This document shows positions 8,568 to 17,653 of a DNA stretch of 64,000 nucleotides, piece by piece; within the stretch, counting starts at the first letter, position 1, and each line of letters begins with the position of its first letter. The stretch spans positions 1-64,000 of the forward strand of contig JAFSVF010000019.1 in NCBI GenBank assembly GCA_017450205.1, written 5' to 3'. The notes under the pieces were generated by a model. That model made no database searches, had not been told where the DNA came from, and saw only the letters and a program-made list of their open reading frames with translations. A program made the translations under genes and the position numbers. The stretch comes from Bacilli bacterium. GTDB lineage: Bacteria; Bacillota_I; Bacilli_A; RF39; UBA660.

Positions 8568-9239
8568 TTAGTTACATAAATTATTTTGTTTTAGTGGTTC
8601 TTCAGAAGGTTCTTTTGCTAATTCAAATGAATCATTTTCTTTATTGTATATTATGTTAGTATAAGAATAAGTATTTGTTGTACAATCAATTTCTTTCATA
8701 CCTAATGTATATATATCATCTAATTTGGAAATATTAAGTGGTCCATTATAGTTGTATTTGCTTATAATATTTTTATCTTTTGGATTAATAAACATTAATG
8801 TGAAATCTCCATCACCATGGTTTTCTTCAACTATAACATAGTTTCCGATAACACCAACTTTGATTCCATTTAAGAATGAAGTTGAATATGTTTCATTATC
8901 ATTGATGTATAATTTATACATATACTTACAAGCAGGTTCACATTCATAAAAATTATTTTTTAACGATATATTATAATCTTTATTAAATAATTTTACAGTT
9001 CCAAGGTTGTAATCAAAGTTTGCATTTGAAGAGAAATCATTTAATACATAACCATCTGTTTCAAGCGCTTTGAAATAATCTTGTATTACTTTTCTTGTTG
9101 GAGTTTCTACCGAATGTATATCATCATTATTTTTATCCATTAAAAGTTTTGAATAAATAACTCCAATTAGTATAGCTATAATAGCAAGTAATATAGCAAT
9201 AACATAGTCTTTAATTTTATCTTTTTTTGTTTCTATCAC
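8568..9239 (-). CDS. Anchored extracytoplasmic protein, unknown function
   Basis: 223 residues. Translation begins at a GTG with GGGGCG upstream. A Lys-rich N-terminus precedes one helix at about 13-31 (VIAILLAIIAILIGVIY), after which the chain is outside: two cysteines in ECEPACKYMYKLYIND, two more near the C-terminus, and an FTLMFINPKDKN stretch suggesting a beta-rich domain. No catalytic motif is visible. Transcribed divergently from the next gene. Confidence 0.55.
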   Translation of the reverse strand: MIETKKDKIKDYVIAILLAIIAILIGVIYSKLLMDKNNDDIHSVETPTRKVIQDYFKALETDGYVLNDFSSNANFDYNLGTVKLFNKDYNISLKNNFYECEPACKYMYKLYINDNETYSTSFLNGIKVGVIGNYVIVEENHGDGDFTLMFINPKDKNIISKYNYNGPLNISKLDDIYTLGMKEIDCTTNTYSYTNIIYNKENDSFELAKEPSEEPLKQNNLCN

Positions 9240-9354
9240 AATATCGCCCCGTAATCATTATTTAGTATAAAAAAATGTTAATAATAAGTAAATATTTTTT
9301 TAGATTTTATCTTTAATATTTTTATGATATATTAAAAATAGAAGGTGAGTAGTT

Positions 9355-9672
9355 ATGTTAGAGTTTGGTAAAAAGAATCATGTCGTTTTACCTTATAATG
9401 TTTTAAAAAATGAAGATTCTATAATTATTGAAGCATCTGGTGTTTATAATGAAGCTTTTCTTGTTTTTCATGGCGAGATAATTTGTGATGGAATAGATTT
9501 TGAAAAAATATATGTTCGATTGAATGAAAATATTGTTAAAGAAATCAATTTAATAATAGAGTATAGAGATGTTAATAATTTTGATTTTGATTTTAATACG
9601 GTACTAACAAATAAAGAAGTTGATAAGATTAAAGTTATTAACAAGAAAGTTTTAAGTGAAGGAGAAATTTAA
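9355..9672 (+). CDS. Hypothetical protein (105 aa)
   Basis: Small soluble protein with a good GAAGGTGAG site before its ATG. It appears mixed alpha/beta (VVLPYNVLKNEDSIIIEASG, IYVRLNENIVKEINLIIEY) with no Cys cluster or helix-turn-helix. Its stop codon is 1 nt upstream of the nitroreductase ATG, and its last codons carry that gene's ribosome binding site, so the two are translationally coupled. Function unknown. Confidence 0.55.
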   Translation: MLEFGKKNHVVLPYNVLKNEDSIIIEASGVYNEAFLVFHGEIICDGIDFEKIYVRLNENIVKEINLIIEYRDVNNFDFDFNTVLTNKEVDKIKVINKKVLSEGEI

Positions 9673-9673
9673 T

Positions 9674-10180
9674 ATGTTATTTGATGAAGTAATTAGAAAA
9701 AGGGAAGCTTGTAGAAAATTTAGTGATTATAAATTAAATGATGAAGAACTTGATAAAATAATTGAAGCAGGAAGAATTGCTCCGAGCGCTAAGAATAATC
9801 AACCAATCAAAATATTTGTATGTAGAAGTGAAGAGGCGTTAAAAAAGATTGATGAAGTAAGTCCTTGTAGATATGGGGCTCCTCAAGTTTTACTTATATG
9901 TGGTTTAAAGGATCAAGTTTATAAAAGTAATGAGGGAGATACTTTAGATGTTGATTGTGCGATATGTGCTACACACATGATGTTAGAAGCTACTAATATT
10001 GGTATAGATAATATTTGGATAAGGATGTTTGATGATAAAAAGTTAATTGAAGCATTTAATTTAGATGATAATTTAAAACCTGTATGTTTAATACCGATGG
10101 GTAAAAGAAGTGAAGATGCACCAATAAGTCCTAAACATAATATAAGAAAAGATAAAAAAGAGTTAGTAGAGTATATTTAA
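9674..10180 (+). CDS. Nitroreductase-family flavoprotein, short form
   Basis: 168 residues starting at the ATG at 9674; AAGGAG sits 10 bases upstream, and the in-frame GTG at 9656 is rejected. The start FDEVIRKREACRKFSDYKL, the GRIAPSAKNNQP block (FMN-binding Arg/Ser region), an ATHMMLEATNIGID helix and a PMGKRSEDA tail are hallmarks of FMN-dependent NAD(P)H nitroreductases. They reduce nitro compounds, quinones or flavins. It is shorter than the usual 200-220 residues but has the complete core. The physiological substrate cannot be deduced. Confidence 0.85.
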   Translation: MLFDEVIRKREACRKFSDYKLNDEELDKIIEAGRIAPSAKNNQPIKIFVCRSEEALKKIDEVSPCRYGAPQVLLICGLKDQVYKSNEGDTLDVDCAICATHMMLEATNIGIDNIWIRMFDDKKLIEAFNLDDNLKPVCLIPMGKRSEDAPISPKHNIRKDKKELVEYI

Positions 10181-10231
10181 TTAGTCATAACTCTTTTTTT
10201 TGTGTATAATTACTGTAGAGGACATGGTAAG

Positions 10232-12091
10232 ATGAAAAAAGATTATAATATTAAAAAGTTACAATCTACAGACAACGGTGGATTTTATCAAATTGATGTT
10301 AAAATACCTTTAAATGTCGGATGGATTGAAAATGTTAATTTTGTTGCTTCGAAAGATGGACATGATATTAATTTTAAATTAGAGCATGTTGGTAATGATG
10401 AAGAGTATGCTCATTTTAGCAATCAAATATATTTAGAAACAGCGGCAGCTTATAGATTTTTCTTTTATTTTTTTGTTGGAAATAATAAATTCTATATGAA
10501 TATAGATTCAGAGATTACTAATTACTTAAATAATAATAAATTAGGAAAACTATCTGTTAATTTTGATACTCCTGATTGGGCAAAGGGTGCAATTATGTAT
10601 CAAATATTTGTTGATAGATTTAATAGAGGTGAAAATAAGCCTCCTAAAAAGATGCCTAGAAGACATGTCTATCCTTCTTTTGATACACCAGTTAATCCTT
10701 ATTATGATGAGAATAGAGATATAAATAATGATTTTTATGGTGGTGATTTAAAAGGAATAATTAATAAACTTGATTATATTAAAAGTTTAGGTGTTGATGT
10801 TTTATATTTAGGACCTATTATGGAAAGTCAAAGTAATCATAGATATGATACGGCTGATTATGAGAAAGTAGATCCTTATTGTGGTACTAATGAAGATTTA
10901 AAAAGATTATGCGATAAGGCTCATAAACTAAATATGAAAGTTATTTTAGATTCAGTATTTAATCATACTGGAAATGATTCTAAATATTTTAATCAATTTG
11001 GTCATTATGATACAATTGGTGCTTGTCAGGATATTAATAGTGAATATGGTAAGTTTTATATAAAAGATATATCAAATGGAAGAATTTACTTTTATTATTG
11101 GTGGTGCCATCAAAATTTACCCGTATGCGATAAGGAATCACCTGAATGGAGAAAATATGTATTTGGTGATGGTGGAATAATTGATCAATGGTTTAAATTA
11201 GGTATTGATGGTTTGAGATTAGATGTTGCTGATGATCTTAGTGATGATTTCTTAGAAAATATAAGAAAAGCTGTGAAAAGAAATAAAGAAGATGGACTTA
11301 TTATTGGTGAGGTATGGAAAAATCCAATGAGAGCTGGAAGAGGTTACTTGTCTTCTGGAAAATGTTTAGATTCAGTTATGGATTATTCACTTGTTGATGC
11401 TTTAGTAAGATATTTTAAATTTGCAGATACTTATAAACTTGATTATACTATTCATGATATTTTAAATGAGTATCCTAAGGGAACAATTGAAACATTAATG
11501 AATTTTACTTCTACACATGATATTTCACGTGCACTTAATATATTTGCTAATAATGATTTTAATGCAAATGATGAATATGCTTGGAAAACAAGCCATAGGG
11601 ATAAAATATTTGATGTATTTTTAGAGTATAGTAAGAAATACAAATTAAGTGAAAGAGAAATAATACGTGGGAAAGAGTTACTTGAAGCTTATACTTATTG
11701 TGTTGACTTAATGCCTGGTATTTTTTCGATATTTTATGGAGATGAAGTTGGTGTTCAAGGTTATGGTAATGAGATGAATAGGGCTCCTTTTCCATGGAAA
11801 AATATGGATCAAGAATTATTAACTCATTTTAGATATTTAGGTAATATAAGAAAAGAAAATGAATTCTTAAGAACTGCAGATTTTGATATTGTTGATTTAA
11901 ATCAAAACTATTTTATGTTTGAGAGAACTTCAAGTGATGGAGATGCATTGGTTGCTGTAAGTAGAAATGAAGAAGATTCAAAGATTTTAATTCCTAGTAA
12001 ATATGAAAACTATGATAAAGTTTATTCTTTAAAGAAATCAAGTTCAAAGAATTTATCTAGATATGGTGGTATTGCATTAATAAAAAAATAA
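10232..12091 (+). CDS. Glycoside hydrolase family 13 enzyme (neopullulanase/maltogenic amylase-like)
   Basis: 619 residues. The ATG at 10232 has AGAGGACATGGTAAG upstream; the frame is open from 10202. An N-terminal beta domain (about 1-115) is followed by the TIM barrel from WAKGAIMYQIFVDRF. All four conserved GH13 regions are visible: DSVFNHTG, GLRLDVADD (nucleophile D331), IIGEVW (acid/base E360) and STHDISR (D430). There is no signal peptide, so it acts in the cytoplasm on imported maltodextrins or glycogen-like glucans. The N-terminal domain and motif set fit the neopullulanase/cyclomaltodextrinase group; precise specificity is not readable. Confidence 0.9.
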   Translation: MKKDYNIKKLQSTDNGGFYQIDVKIPLNVGWIENVNFVASKDGHDINFKLEHVGNDEEYAHFSNQIYLETAAAYRFFFYFFVGNNKFYMNIDSEITNYLNNNKLGKLSVNFDTPDWAKGAIMYQIFVDRFNRGENKPPKKMPRRHVYPSFDTPVNPYYDENRDINNDFYGGDLKGIINKLDYIKSLGVDVLYLGPIMESQSNHRYDTADYEKVDPYCGTNEDLKRLCDKAHKLNMKVILDSVFNHTGNDSKYFNQFGHYDTIGACQDINSEYGKFYIKDISNGRIYFYYWWCHQNLPVCDKESPEWRKYVFGDGGIIDQWFKLGIDGLRLDVADDLSDDFLENIRKAVKRNKEDGLIIGEVWKNPMRAGRGYLSSGKCLDSVMDYSLVDALVRYFKFADTYKLDYTIHDILNEYPKGTIETLMNFTSTHDISRALNIFANNDFNANDEYAWKTSHRDKIFDVFLEYSKKYKLSEREIIRGKELLEAYTYCVDLMPGIFSIFYGDEVGVQGYGNEMNRAPFPWKNMDQELLTHFRYLGNIRKENEFLRTADFDIVDLNQNYFMFERTSSDGDALVAVSRNEEDSKILIPSKYENYDKVYSLKKSSSKNLSRYGGIALIKK

Positions 12092-12112
12092 AACTTCTCA
12101 ATTGAGAAGTTT
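12091..12112. terminator. Bidirectional terminator between GH13 and mgtA-like genes
   Basis: AAACTTCTC/GAGAAGTTT with loop AATT (12091-12099 with 12104-12112), located between convergent stop codons. Confidence 0.75.
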
Positions 12113-12114
12113 TA

Positions 12115-14679
12115 TTATAACCATTTATTATATTTCCTCATATAATGCTTTTTTACTAATAGAACTATAGAAGTATAAAGTGCTAATAGTAATAATACAA
12201 ATATATAATACTTTCCAGGTAATATTATAAAATTAAATGTTTTAATATTATGTAGAACTATTGGAGTAAGTATTGTTCCTATAATTGTTAGTAATGTTCC
12301 GAGTACTAATCTAATATCAGGTAATGATTTAAATAATGGTTTAGATGATCTTACAAAGTATATAATTAATGTTTCACTTATTAAACATTCAACAAACCAT
12401 GCTGTTTGGAAACCTGCTGGGTTAGATGAATTGTAACCAAGTATAAACCAGAAAATTATAAATGCATATACATCTATTACTGAACTTGCCATTCCCATTA
12501 TATTCATAAACTTTGATAAATCTTTTGTATCCCATTTTTTAGGTTTAGCTAAGAATTCCGGATCTACGTTATCATATGGAATTGCTATTTGACTAATATC
12601 ATATAAGAAGTCTTGTAATAACATTTGAATTGGAAGTAATGGTAAGAATGGTAAGAATAGGGATGCTATTACTATACTAAACACATCTCCAAAGTCTGAA
12701 CTTAATGCCATTTTTAAGTATTTAGTTATATTACCATATACTTTTCTTCCTTCAAGTACTCCATCATATACAACTTTAAGGTCTTTTTCTAGTAAAATTA
12801 TGTCACTGGATTCTTTAGCAACATCGGCAGCAGTGTCTACAGAAATTCCTACATCAGCAGCTTTAAGAGAAGGTGAGTCATTAACTCCATCTCCAAGATA
12901 AGCAACAGTGTGTCCATTTTCTCTAAATGCTTTTACCACTCTTTCTTTTTGGAATGGATTCATTCTAGCAAATATTGTTATTTTTTCAATTTTTCTTTGT
13001 AATTGTTTATCAGTTAATTTATCGATTTCATTTCCGGTTAGAATTATTGAATTATCTAATCCAACTATTTCACTTAACATTTTAGTTGAATAAGCATTAT
13101 CTCCAGTTAATACTTTAGTGTATATTCCTATTTCTTTTAAACTATTTAATGTATCTTTAACTTCTTTTTTTGGTGGATCTAGGAATGCTACGATACCAAT
13201 AAATGTCATTTTTTTTTCATCATCTAGACCATATATTTTATCTCCTGATGTATGATTTTTTTCAGCGATTGATATTACTTGCATTCCTTTTTTTGCGTAC
13301 TTTTCGGATAAAGCAATTATTTTTTTCTTTAATCTTGAATCTAATTGTAAAGTTTTACCTTTAGATTTTACTTTAGTACATACTGTTAAGATTTGTTCAG
13401 TTGTACCTTTTGTTAACATTTTATATCTTTTTTGTTTATCTTCAATTACAACAGACATTAGTTTTCTTTCATAATCAAAAGGTATTTCATCAATTTTTTT
13501 AAATTCGTCTTTAATATTATCTACTTGATTCTTTTTTGCGTATTCTACGATAGCTTTGTCTACTAAATTTTTTATACCTGTTCCAAAGTAACTATTTAAA
13601 TAAGCAGCATTTAATACTTTAACGTCTTCTCTGTCGTTTATATTTATATATTTTTGAAGGACTATTCTGTCTTCTGTTAATGTACCAGTTTTGTCTGTAC
13701 ATAAGATATCTATAGCTCCTAAGTTTTGAATTGAATCTATATTTTTAACTAAAGTTTTCTTTTCAGATAATACTTTAGTTCCTCTTGTTAAGTTAACATT
13801 AATTATCATTGGTAACATACTTGGTGTAATACCTACTGCTACTGATAAAGCAAATAGGGTTGCTTCTAGGAAGTCGTGTCTAATTAATCCATATACTATA
13901 AATACTAGTAAGCATACTATAACCATATAATTTAATAGTAATGATGTAATTTTATCAATGCCTTCATCGAATGATGTTTTTGTTTTTTGGATATTTGTTT
14001 TTTTATTCATCTTACCCAAGTAAGTGTTTTCACCAGTTTTAATTATTATTCCTGTTCCTGATCCTGAGATTACATTCGAGCCCATATAACAAATGTTTTT
14101 TATTTCAAATATATCTTCAGTATCATTTGCATCAATAGTTTTCTCTATTGGAAGTGATTCTCCTGAGAATGATGATTGATTAATAAATAAATCTTTTGCT
14201 TCAAGTAATCTTAGATCTGCAGGTATTAAAGTTCCAGCATTAAGTTTTACAATATCTCCTAAAACTATGTTTTCAGCTTTAATTATAGTTTCTTTACTAT
14301 CTCTAATTACTATTGCTTTAGAGTATATTTTTGTTTCTAGTTTTTTATTAAATTTATATACTGAATAGTTTTGAAAATATTTTATTAATGCACTAACAAT
14401 AGCAATTGCAATTATTATTAAACTTCCCAATTTATCCTTTAAAAGAAAATCTATTATTGCTAGTAATATAAGGATGAATATAAACTTGTCATTAAAACTT
14501 TCAAGTAAGAATTGATACCATTTTTTGTTAATTTGTTTTTTTGCTAAGTTTTTACCATTTTCTTTTAATAATCGTTTAGCTCTATCACTTGATATACCTT
14601 CAATTTTACTTTTATATATAGAAAGAAGTTCTTCATTATCCATTTTGGATAATTCTTTATAATCTAAATCCATACTCAT
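12115..14679 (-). CDS. mgtA: Magnesium-transporting P-type ATPase (MgtA/MgtB type, P3B)
   Basis: 854 residues. The cation-transporter N-terminal region (about 1-60) is followed by helices, the A-domain SGESLP loop, the phosphorylation motif CTDKTGTLT (D329), TGDN and GDGVNDSPSLKAADVGISV. Two blocks favour Mg2+ importers over Ca2+ pumps: AVGITPSMLPMIINVNL before the phosphorylation site, and FLYDISQIAIPYDNVDP in the C-terminal membrane part. It imports Mg2+ into the cell. The ATG is preceded by AGGATGTA. A T-tailed inverted repeat lies in its 5' region (14741-14765), but no M-box riboswitch is recognisable. Single-gene unit. Confidence 0.9.
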   Translation of the reverse strand: MSMDLDYKELSKMDNEELLSIYKSKIEGISSDRAKRLLKENGKNLAKKQINKKWYQFLLESFNDKFIFILILLAIIDFLLKDKLGSLIIIAIAIVSALIKYFQNYSVYKFNKKLETKIYSKAIVIRDSKETIIKAENIVLGDIVKLNAGTLIPADLRLLEAKDLFINQSSFSGESLPIEKTIDANDTEDIFEIKNICYMGSNVISGSGTGIIIKTGENTYLGKMNKKTNIQKTKTSFDEGIDKITSLLLNYMVIVCLLVFIVYGLIRHDFLEATLFALSVAVGITPSMLPMIINVNLTRGTKVLSEKKTLVKNIDSIQNLGAIDILCTDKTGTLTEDRIVLQKYININDREDVKVLNAAYLNSYFGTGIKNLVDKAIVEYAKKNQVDNIKDEFKKIDEIPFDYERKLMSVVIEDKQKRYKMLTKGTTEQILTVCTKVKSKGKTLQLDSRLKKKIIALSEKYAKKGMQVISIAEKNHTSGDKIYGLDDEKKMTFIGIVAFLDPPKKEVKDTLNSLKEIGIYTKVLTGDNAYSTKMLSEIVGLDNSIILTGNEIDKLTDKQLQRKIEKITIFARMNPFQKERVVKAFRENGHTVAYLGDGVNDSPSLKAADVGISVDTAADVAKESSDIILLEKDLKVVYDGVLEGRKVYGNITKYLKMALSSDFGDVFSIVIASLFLPFLPLLPIQMLLQDFLYDISQIAIPYDNVDPEFLAKPKKWDTKDLSKFMNIMGMASSVIDVYAFIIFWFILGYNSSNPAGFQTAWFVECLISETLIIYFVRSSKPLFKSLPDIRLVLGTLLTIIGTILTPIVLHNIKTFNFIILPGKYYIFVLLLLALYTSIVLLVKKHYMRKYNKWL

Positions 14680-14740
14680 TACATCCTATCTAGGATAATT
14701 ATATATAAATATAAAAAAAAAGAGTAGATTTAGTAAATAA

Positions 14741-14765
14741 AAAAATCAGATATATTGATTTTTTA
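14741..14765. promoter_or_regulatory. Inverted repeat in the divergent intergenic region
   Basis: AAAAATCA and TGATTTTT arms flank a short spacer, with T runs on both strands, between mgtA and the surface-protein gene. On the minus strand it would lie in the mgtA leader and could act as an attenuator; on the plus strand it would precede the next gene. Function is inference only. Confidence 0.35.
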
Positions 14766-14807
14766 ATGTCTATCTTTTACAATTTAAATAGAATAGAGGT
14801 TGTATAT

Positions 14808-16007
14808 ATGAATGAAGAAAATAAAGAGGCATTAACTAATACAAATTTTGATGCAAATGCTTCTGAAAATAGCGTTGAAATGCCTGCTACTAAAACGGAA
14901 GAACAAACAAATAATGTAACTCTTGAAGTTGCTCCACAAGTTACTCCAGAACCAGCACCGGCAGCGCCAGCTCCACAAAATCCATTAGATAAAACTATTG
15001 AAACTAAAAGAGTAATTCCTACTCCAGTTCAAGCTACATCAACTGCAAATAATGATACTACTAATAAGGAAGTTGGAACTGTAGTTGTTGGAAGTCCAAT
15101 GAGTAATATTGTTAAACCAATTCCTGTTGGAGATATTCAAGGAAGTGGTCCTGTTGCTACAGTTGGTGGTGGTACAAATATTGAACCAAAGAAAAAGAAT
15201 AATATTGTTTCTATAATAGTTTTAATTGTTGCAGTTTTAGTTTTAATAGGTATTATACTATTTAGATTTGTATTTAATGGTAACATTAATCTAGTTGGTG
15301 GACTTACTGGTACTGTTCAAGGAAATACATTAATTTATAAGGGTGTTAAAAAAGGTGATAAAATTAACTTTGAAGTTACTGATAAATTAAAATTAGTTTT
15401 AACTATTGATGAATTAGAAGTTCAAGATGGAGTTGGAACTAAAGTTACTTGTTCTATAAGAGAAGCTGATGGTAAAGATAGTGTTACTTTAACTAATAGA
15501 TGGTTAGAAGACGATAATGAAACAATTAAAATTGATTATAATAAGATTGGCGATTATGCTGTAATTAACAACAGTGTATTATCTTCTGAATTATCTGTTA
15601 TTTCTTCAGATGGTACATTAACAAGATTAAATGATATGTCATCATTCGTTAACGAAGAAAAAGGATTAGTTATTAATTTCAGTGCTGTTACAAGTTCAGA
15701 AATTCAAATTGAAGCTACACGTGCTACTGGAATGGGTTCAATTGTTTATGGTGATTTAAAAACTGAAATTGACTATGATAAGATTAGTGAAAATGAAGAT
15801 GAAATGTCTAAGTATTCTAGATATTCTTTAGGTGATGGTTTTATAATGTGTATTGATGATATTTCTAAATTACCTGAAACAGCAACTATTAGTGCTTTAT
15901 TTACTTTTAAACTAGTTGATGGAAAGATTGATTTATCTAAACCTGAAGTTAGTGATAAAGTTGATTTCAAAACTTATTATGAAACTAATAAAGATACTGA
16001 ATGTTAA
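14808..16007 (+). CDS. Single-pass membrane protein with Pro/Ala/Thr-rich N-terminus, unknown function
   Basis: 399 residues from the ATG at 14808, which has AGAGGTTG upstream (the frame is open from 14766). The first 130 residues are low-complexity, rich in Thr, Pro, Ala and Asn (PEPAPAAPAPQNP), and probably disordered in the cytoplasm. One helix lies at about 140-160 (NIVSIIVLIVAVLVLIGIIL). The external part of about 235 residues looks like a beta-rich domain with two Cys-containing loops. No family recognised; the layout recalls proteins that interact with the envelope. Confidence 0.55.
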   Translation: MNEENKEALTNTNFDANASENSVEMPATKTEEQTNNVTLEVAPQVTPEPAPAAPAPQNPLDKTIETKRVIPTPVQATSTANNDTTNKEVGTVVVGSPMSNIVKPIPVGDIQGSGPVATVGGGTNIEPKKKNNIVSIIVLIVAVLVLIGIILFRFVFNGNINLVGGLTGTVQGNTLIYKGVKKGDKINFEVTDKLKLVLTIDELEVQDGVGTKVTCSIREADGKDSVTLTNRWLEDDNETIKIDYNKIGDYAVINNSVLSSELSVISSDGTLTRLNDMSSFVNEEKGLVINFSAVTSSEIQIEATRATGMGSIVYGDLKTEIDYDKISENEDEMSKYSRYSLGDGFIMCIDDISKLPETATISALFTFKLVDGKIDLSKPEVSDKVDFKTYYETNKDTEC

Positions 16008-16017
16008 GTAAATTAAA

Positions 16018-16047
16018 ACTCTTGATAAAAAATCAAGAGTTTTTTTG
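16018..16047 (+). terminator. Intrinsic terminator
   Basis: ACTCTTGAT/ATCAAGAGT (16018-16026 with 16032-16040) plus a T7 tract. Confidence 0.8.
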
Positions 16048-16083
16048 TTTTATGATATAATAATATAAGGAGTGGATCGTAAA

Positions 16084-16824
16084 ATGAAAAACGTAGATGA
16101 TTATACTTATGTAAAAGATATTGATGAAAGATATCGTAATAGTGAAACTGAAGAAGGTTTAATTATTCAAAGATTAATTTCTATGTATCTTAAAGAAAAA
16201 GAAAAAAATTTAGAAATATCTAAAGAATTAAAAGAAAAAAATAAACAGTTAGATAATATAGTTGATAATTCTAGAAGAGATGAATTAACCGGATTATATA
16301 ATCGTAAAGCAATATTACCTTATTTTAAAAAGTACCTTAATTCAGATAATCCACTAGAAAGGAATAGTTCTTTTAGTTTAGTAGTAATTGATTTAGATCA
16401 TTTTAAATCAGTTAACGATACATATGGTCATAATGTAGGTGATGATGTATTAAAAATTGTTTCTGAAGGTTTAATAAGAACTTTTAAGAAGAGTGACTTA
16501 ATTGTTAGAGATGGCGGAGATGAATTCTTGGTAGTTATTAAAAATTGTGAATTACCAGTTTTAACATTTAGATCAAATGCAATGTGTGATTATATTACTG
16601 AATCAATTCATAAAGAACTTGCTAACAAAGTAGATGAATTTGGAAGACCTATTGAAAGGCCACACGAATATACAGTTTCTTTAGGAATTAAAGAAATGGA
16701 TATGTCTAATTTAAAAGATGTTAATAATAATGAAGAGTTTAAGTTATGGTTTAAAGAAGAAAAAGATTATGCTGATAAAGAAGCATATATTCAAAAGGAA
16801 GAACATCATTCTGTAAGAAGATAG
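16084..16824 (+). CDS. GGDEF-domain diguanylate cyclase, soluble
   Basis: 246 residues; the ATG at 16084 follows AAGGAG by 10 bases (the GTG at 16072 is rejected). A coiled-coil N-terminus (about 30-60) leads to a GGDEF domain starting at DELTGLYNRKA. Metal- and substrate-binding residues appear in VVIDLDHFKSVNDTYGHNVGD, and the active-site loop RDGGDEF (144-148) is intact, so c-di-GMP synthesis is expected. The inhibitory I-site RxxD is KKSD here, lacking its Arg, which suggests reduced product inhibition. No membrane segment. Co-transcribed with the following small membrane protein. Confidence 0.9.
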   Translation: MKNVDDYTYVKDIDERYRNSETEEGLIIQRLISMYLKEKEKNLEISKELKEKNKQLDNIVDNSRRDELTGLYNRKAILPYFKKYLNSDNPLERNSSFSLVVIDLDHFKSVNDTYGHNVGDDVLKIVSEGLIRTFKKSDLIVRDGGDEFLVVIKNCELPVLTFRSNAMCDYITESIHKELANKVDEFGRPIERPHEYTVSLGIKEMDMSNLKDVNNNEEFKLWFKEEKDYADKEAYIQKEEHHSVRR

Positions 16825-16842
16825 TGATTTAAGGAGACTTCA

Positions 16843-17091
16843 ATGAAATATAGGATTTATGAAATTGAAGGATCGTTTTATAATAGCGTGAGTGAAAAAT
16901 TATTTGAATGTGTTGTAAATAAAGAAATTATTTATGAATCATCATTATTTGTAAAAAAAGGTGTTATTAAGAAAGCTTTCTTAGATGGTACAACTTTAAA
17001 AATATATATTAGTTCTGGATTGTTATATCCATGTTTAGCTATTTTTGCAATTATATTTTTAATAGTGTTTACTTTTTTTACTTTTTTATAG
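16843..17091 (+). CDS. Small C-tail-anchored membrane protein (82 aa)
   Basis: AAGGAG precedes the ATG. About 58 residues of polar sequence (YRIYEIEGSFYNSVSEKLFE) are followed by one C-terminal helix (CLAIFAIIFLIVFTFFTFL). It sits 18 bases after the GGDEF gene and 34 before the SpoIIID-like gene, in the same direction. Function unknown. Confidence 0.55.
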   Translation: MKYRIYEIEGSFYNSVSEKLFECVVNKEIIYESSLFVKKGVIKKAFLDGTTLKIYISSGLLYPCLAIFAIIFLIVFTFFTFL

Positions 17092-17125
17092 AGTTTAAGT
17101 TTAATAATTTGAAAGAGGAAAATGA

Positions 17126-17578
17126 ATGGCTATAAAATTAACAGAAGAAGAAAGAAATAATAGGATAAAATTAGTTGGAGAATATTACATTAATACTCCA
17201 AATGCATCTGTTAGATCTACATCCCAATATTTTAAAGAAAATTATTTTGATATTTCTATTGCAACTGTTTCTAATTATATTGATTTATATAAGAAATTAT
17301 ATCCTAATAAAGCAAAAATAGTAGATGATGTAATTGAATCAAGAACTCCTAAAACTGTAGAAGATAAATATATTAGAGATAGAGTATTAAAAGAAGCTAA
17401 GATGATTTTACAAGGATTTACCATTGAGCAAATATCAGAGTTAAATGATATTGAATATTGGGTAGTTTATAGAGATCTAGGTGAAAGACTTAAAAAAGTA
17501 GATATTGAGTTATATGCTGCGGTATGTACTATTTTTAATCAAAACTCTTTAGATAATTTAAACTATAGGAAAAAGTAA
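17126..17578 (+). CDS. SpoIIID-like regulator with two tandem HTH modules
   Basis: 150 residues. The second half (about 85-148) aligns well with the sporulation transcription factor SpoIIID: YIRDRVLKEAKMIL, VVYRDLGERL, then a D-L-A-V spacing and a C-terminal NLNYRKK. The first half (RIKLVGEYYINT, STSQYF, TVSNYIDLYKKLYP) repeats the same pattern. SpoIIID itself has one such module in about 93 residues. The protein therefore looks like an internal duplication; each half carries a recognition helix. DNA binding is inferred from the family; target genes are unknown. AGAGGAAA precedes the ATG. Confidence 0.75.
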   Translation: MAIKLTEEERNNRIKLVGEYYINTPNASVRSTSQYFKENYFDISIATVSNYIDLYKKLYPNKAKIVDDVIESRTPKTVEDKYIRDRVLKEAKMILQGFTIEQISELNDIEYWVVYRDLGERLKKVDIELYAAVCTIFNQNSLDNLNYRKK

Positions 17579-17590
17579 GTAAAATTTAAT

Positions 17591-17617
17591 AAGTTATCGG
17601 TTGGATAACTTTTTTTA
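17591..17617 (+). terminator. Intrinsic terminator of the GGDEF-SpoIIID-like operon
   Basis: AAGTTATC/GATAACTT (17591-17598 with 17604-17611) with a T7 tract. Confidence 0.75.
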
Positions 17618-17653
17618 TTTGGATTATATGTTATTATATAATTGGTGAATAAT

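Noticed and set aside
9656-9673. Upstream GTG or TTG starts in several genes (for example 9656, 16072, 24397, 39851, 41580, 58829)
   Set aside because: These GTG/TTG codons are the GTG of an AGGTGA or a codon inside the ribosome binding site; an ATG 9-18 bases downstream is properly spaced in each case.
14680-14807. M-box riboswitch upstream of mgtA
   Set aside because: The gap is about 130 bases and lacks the conserved M-box core; only one inverted repeat is visible.
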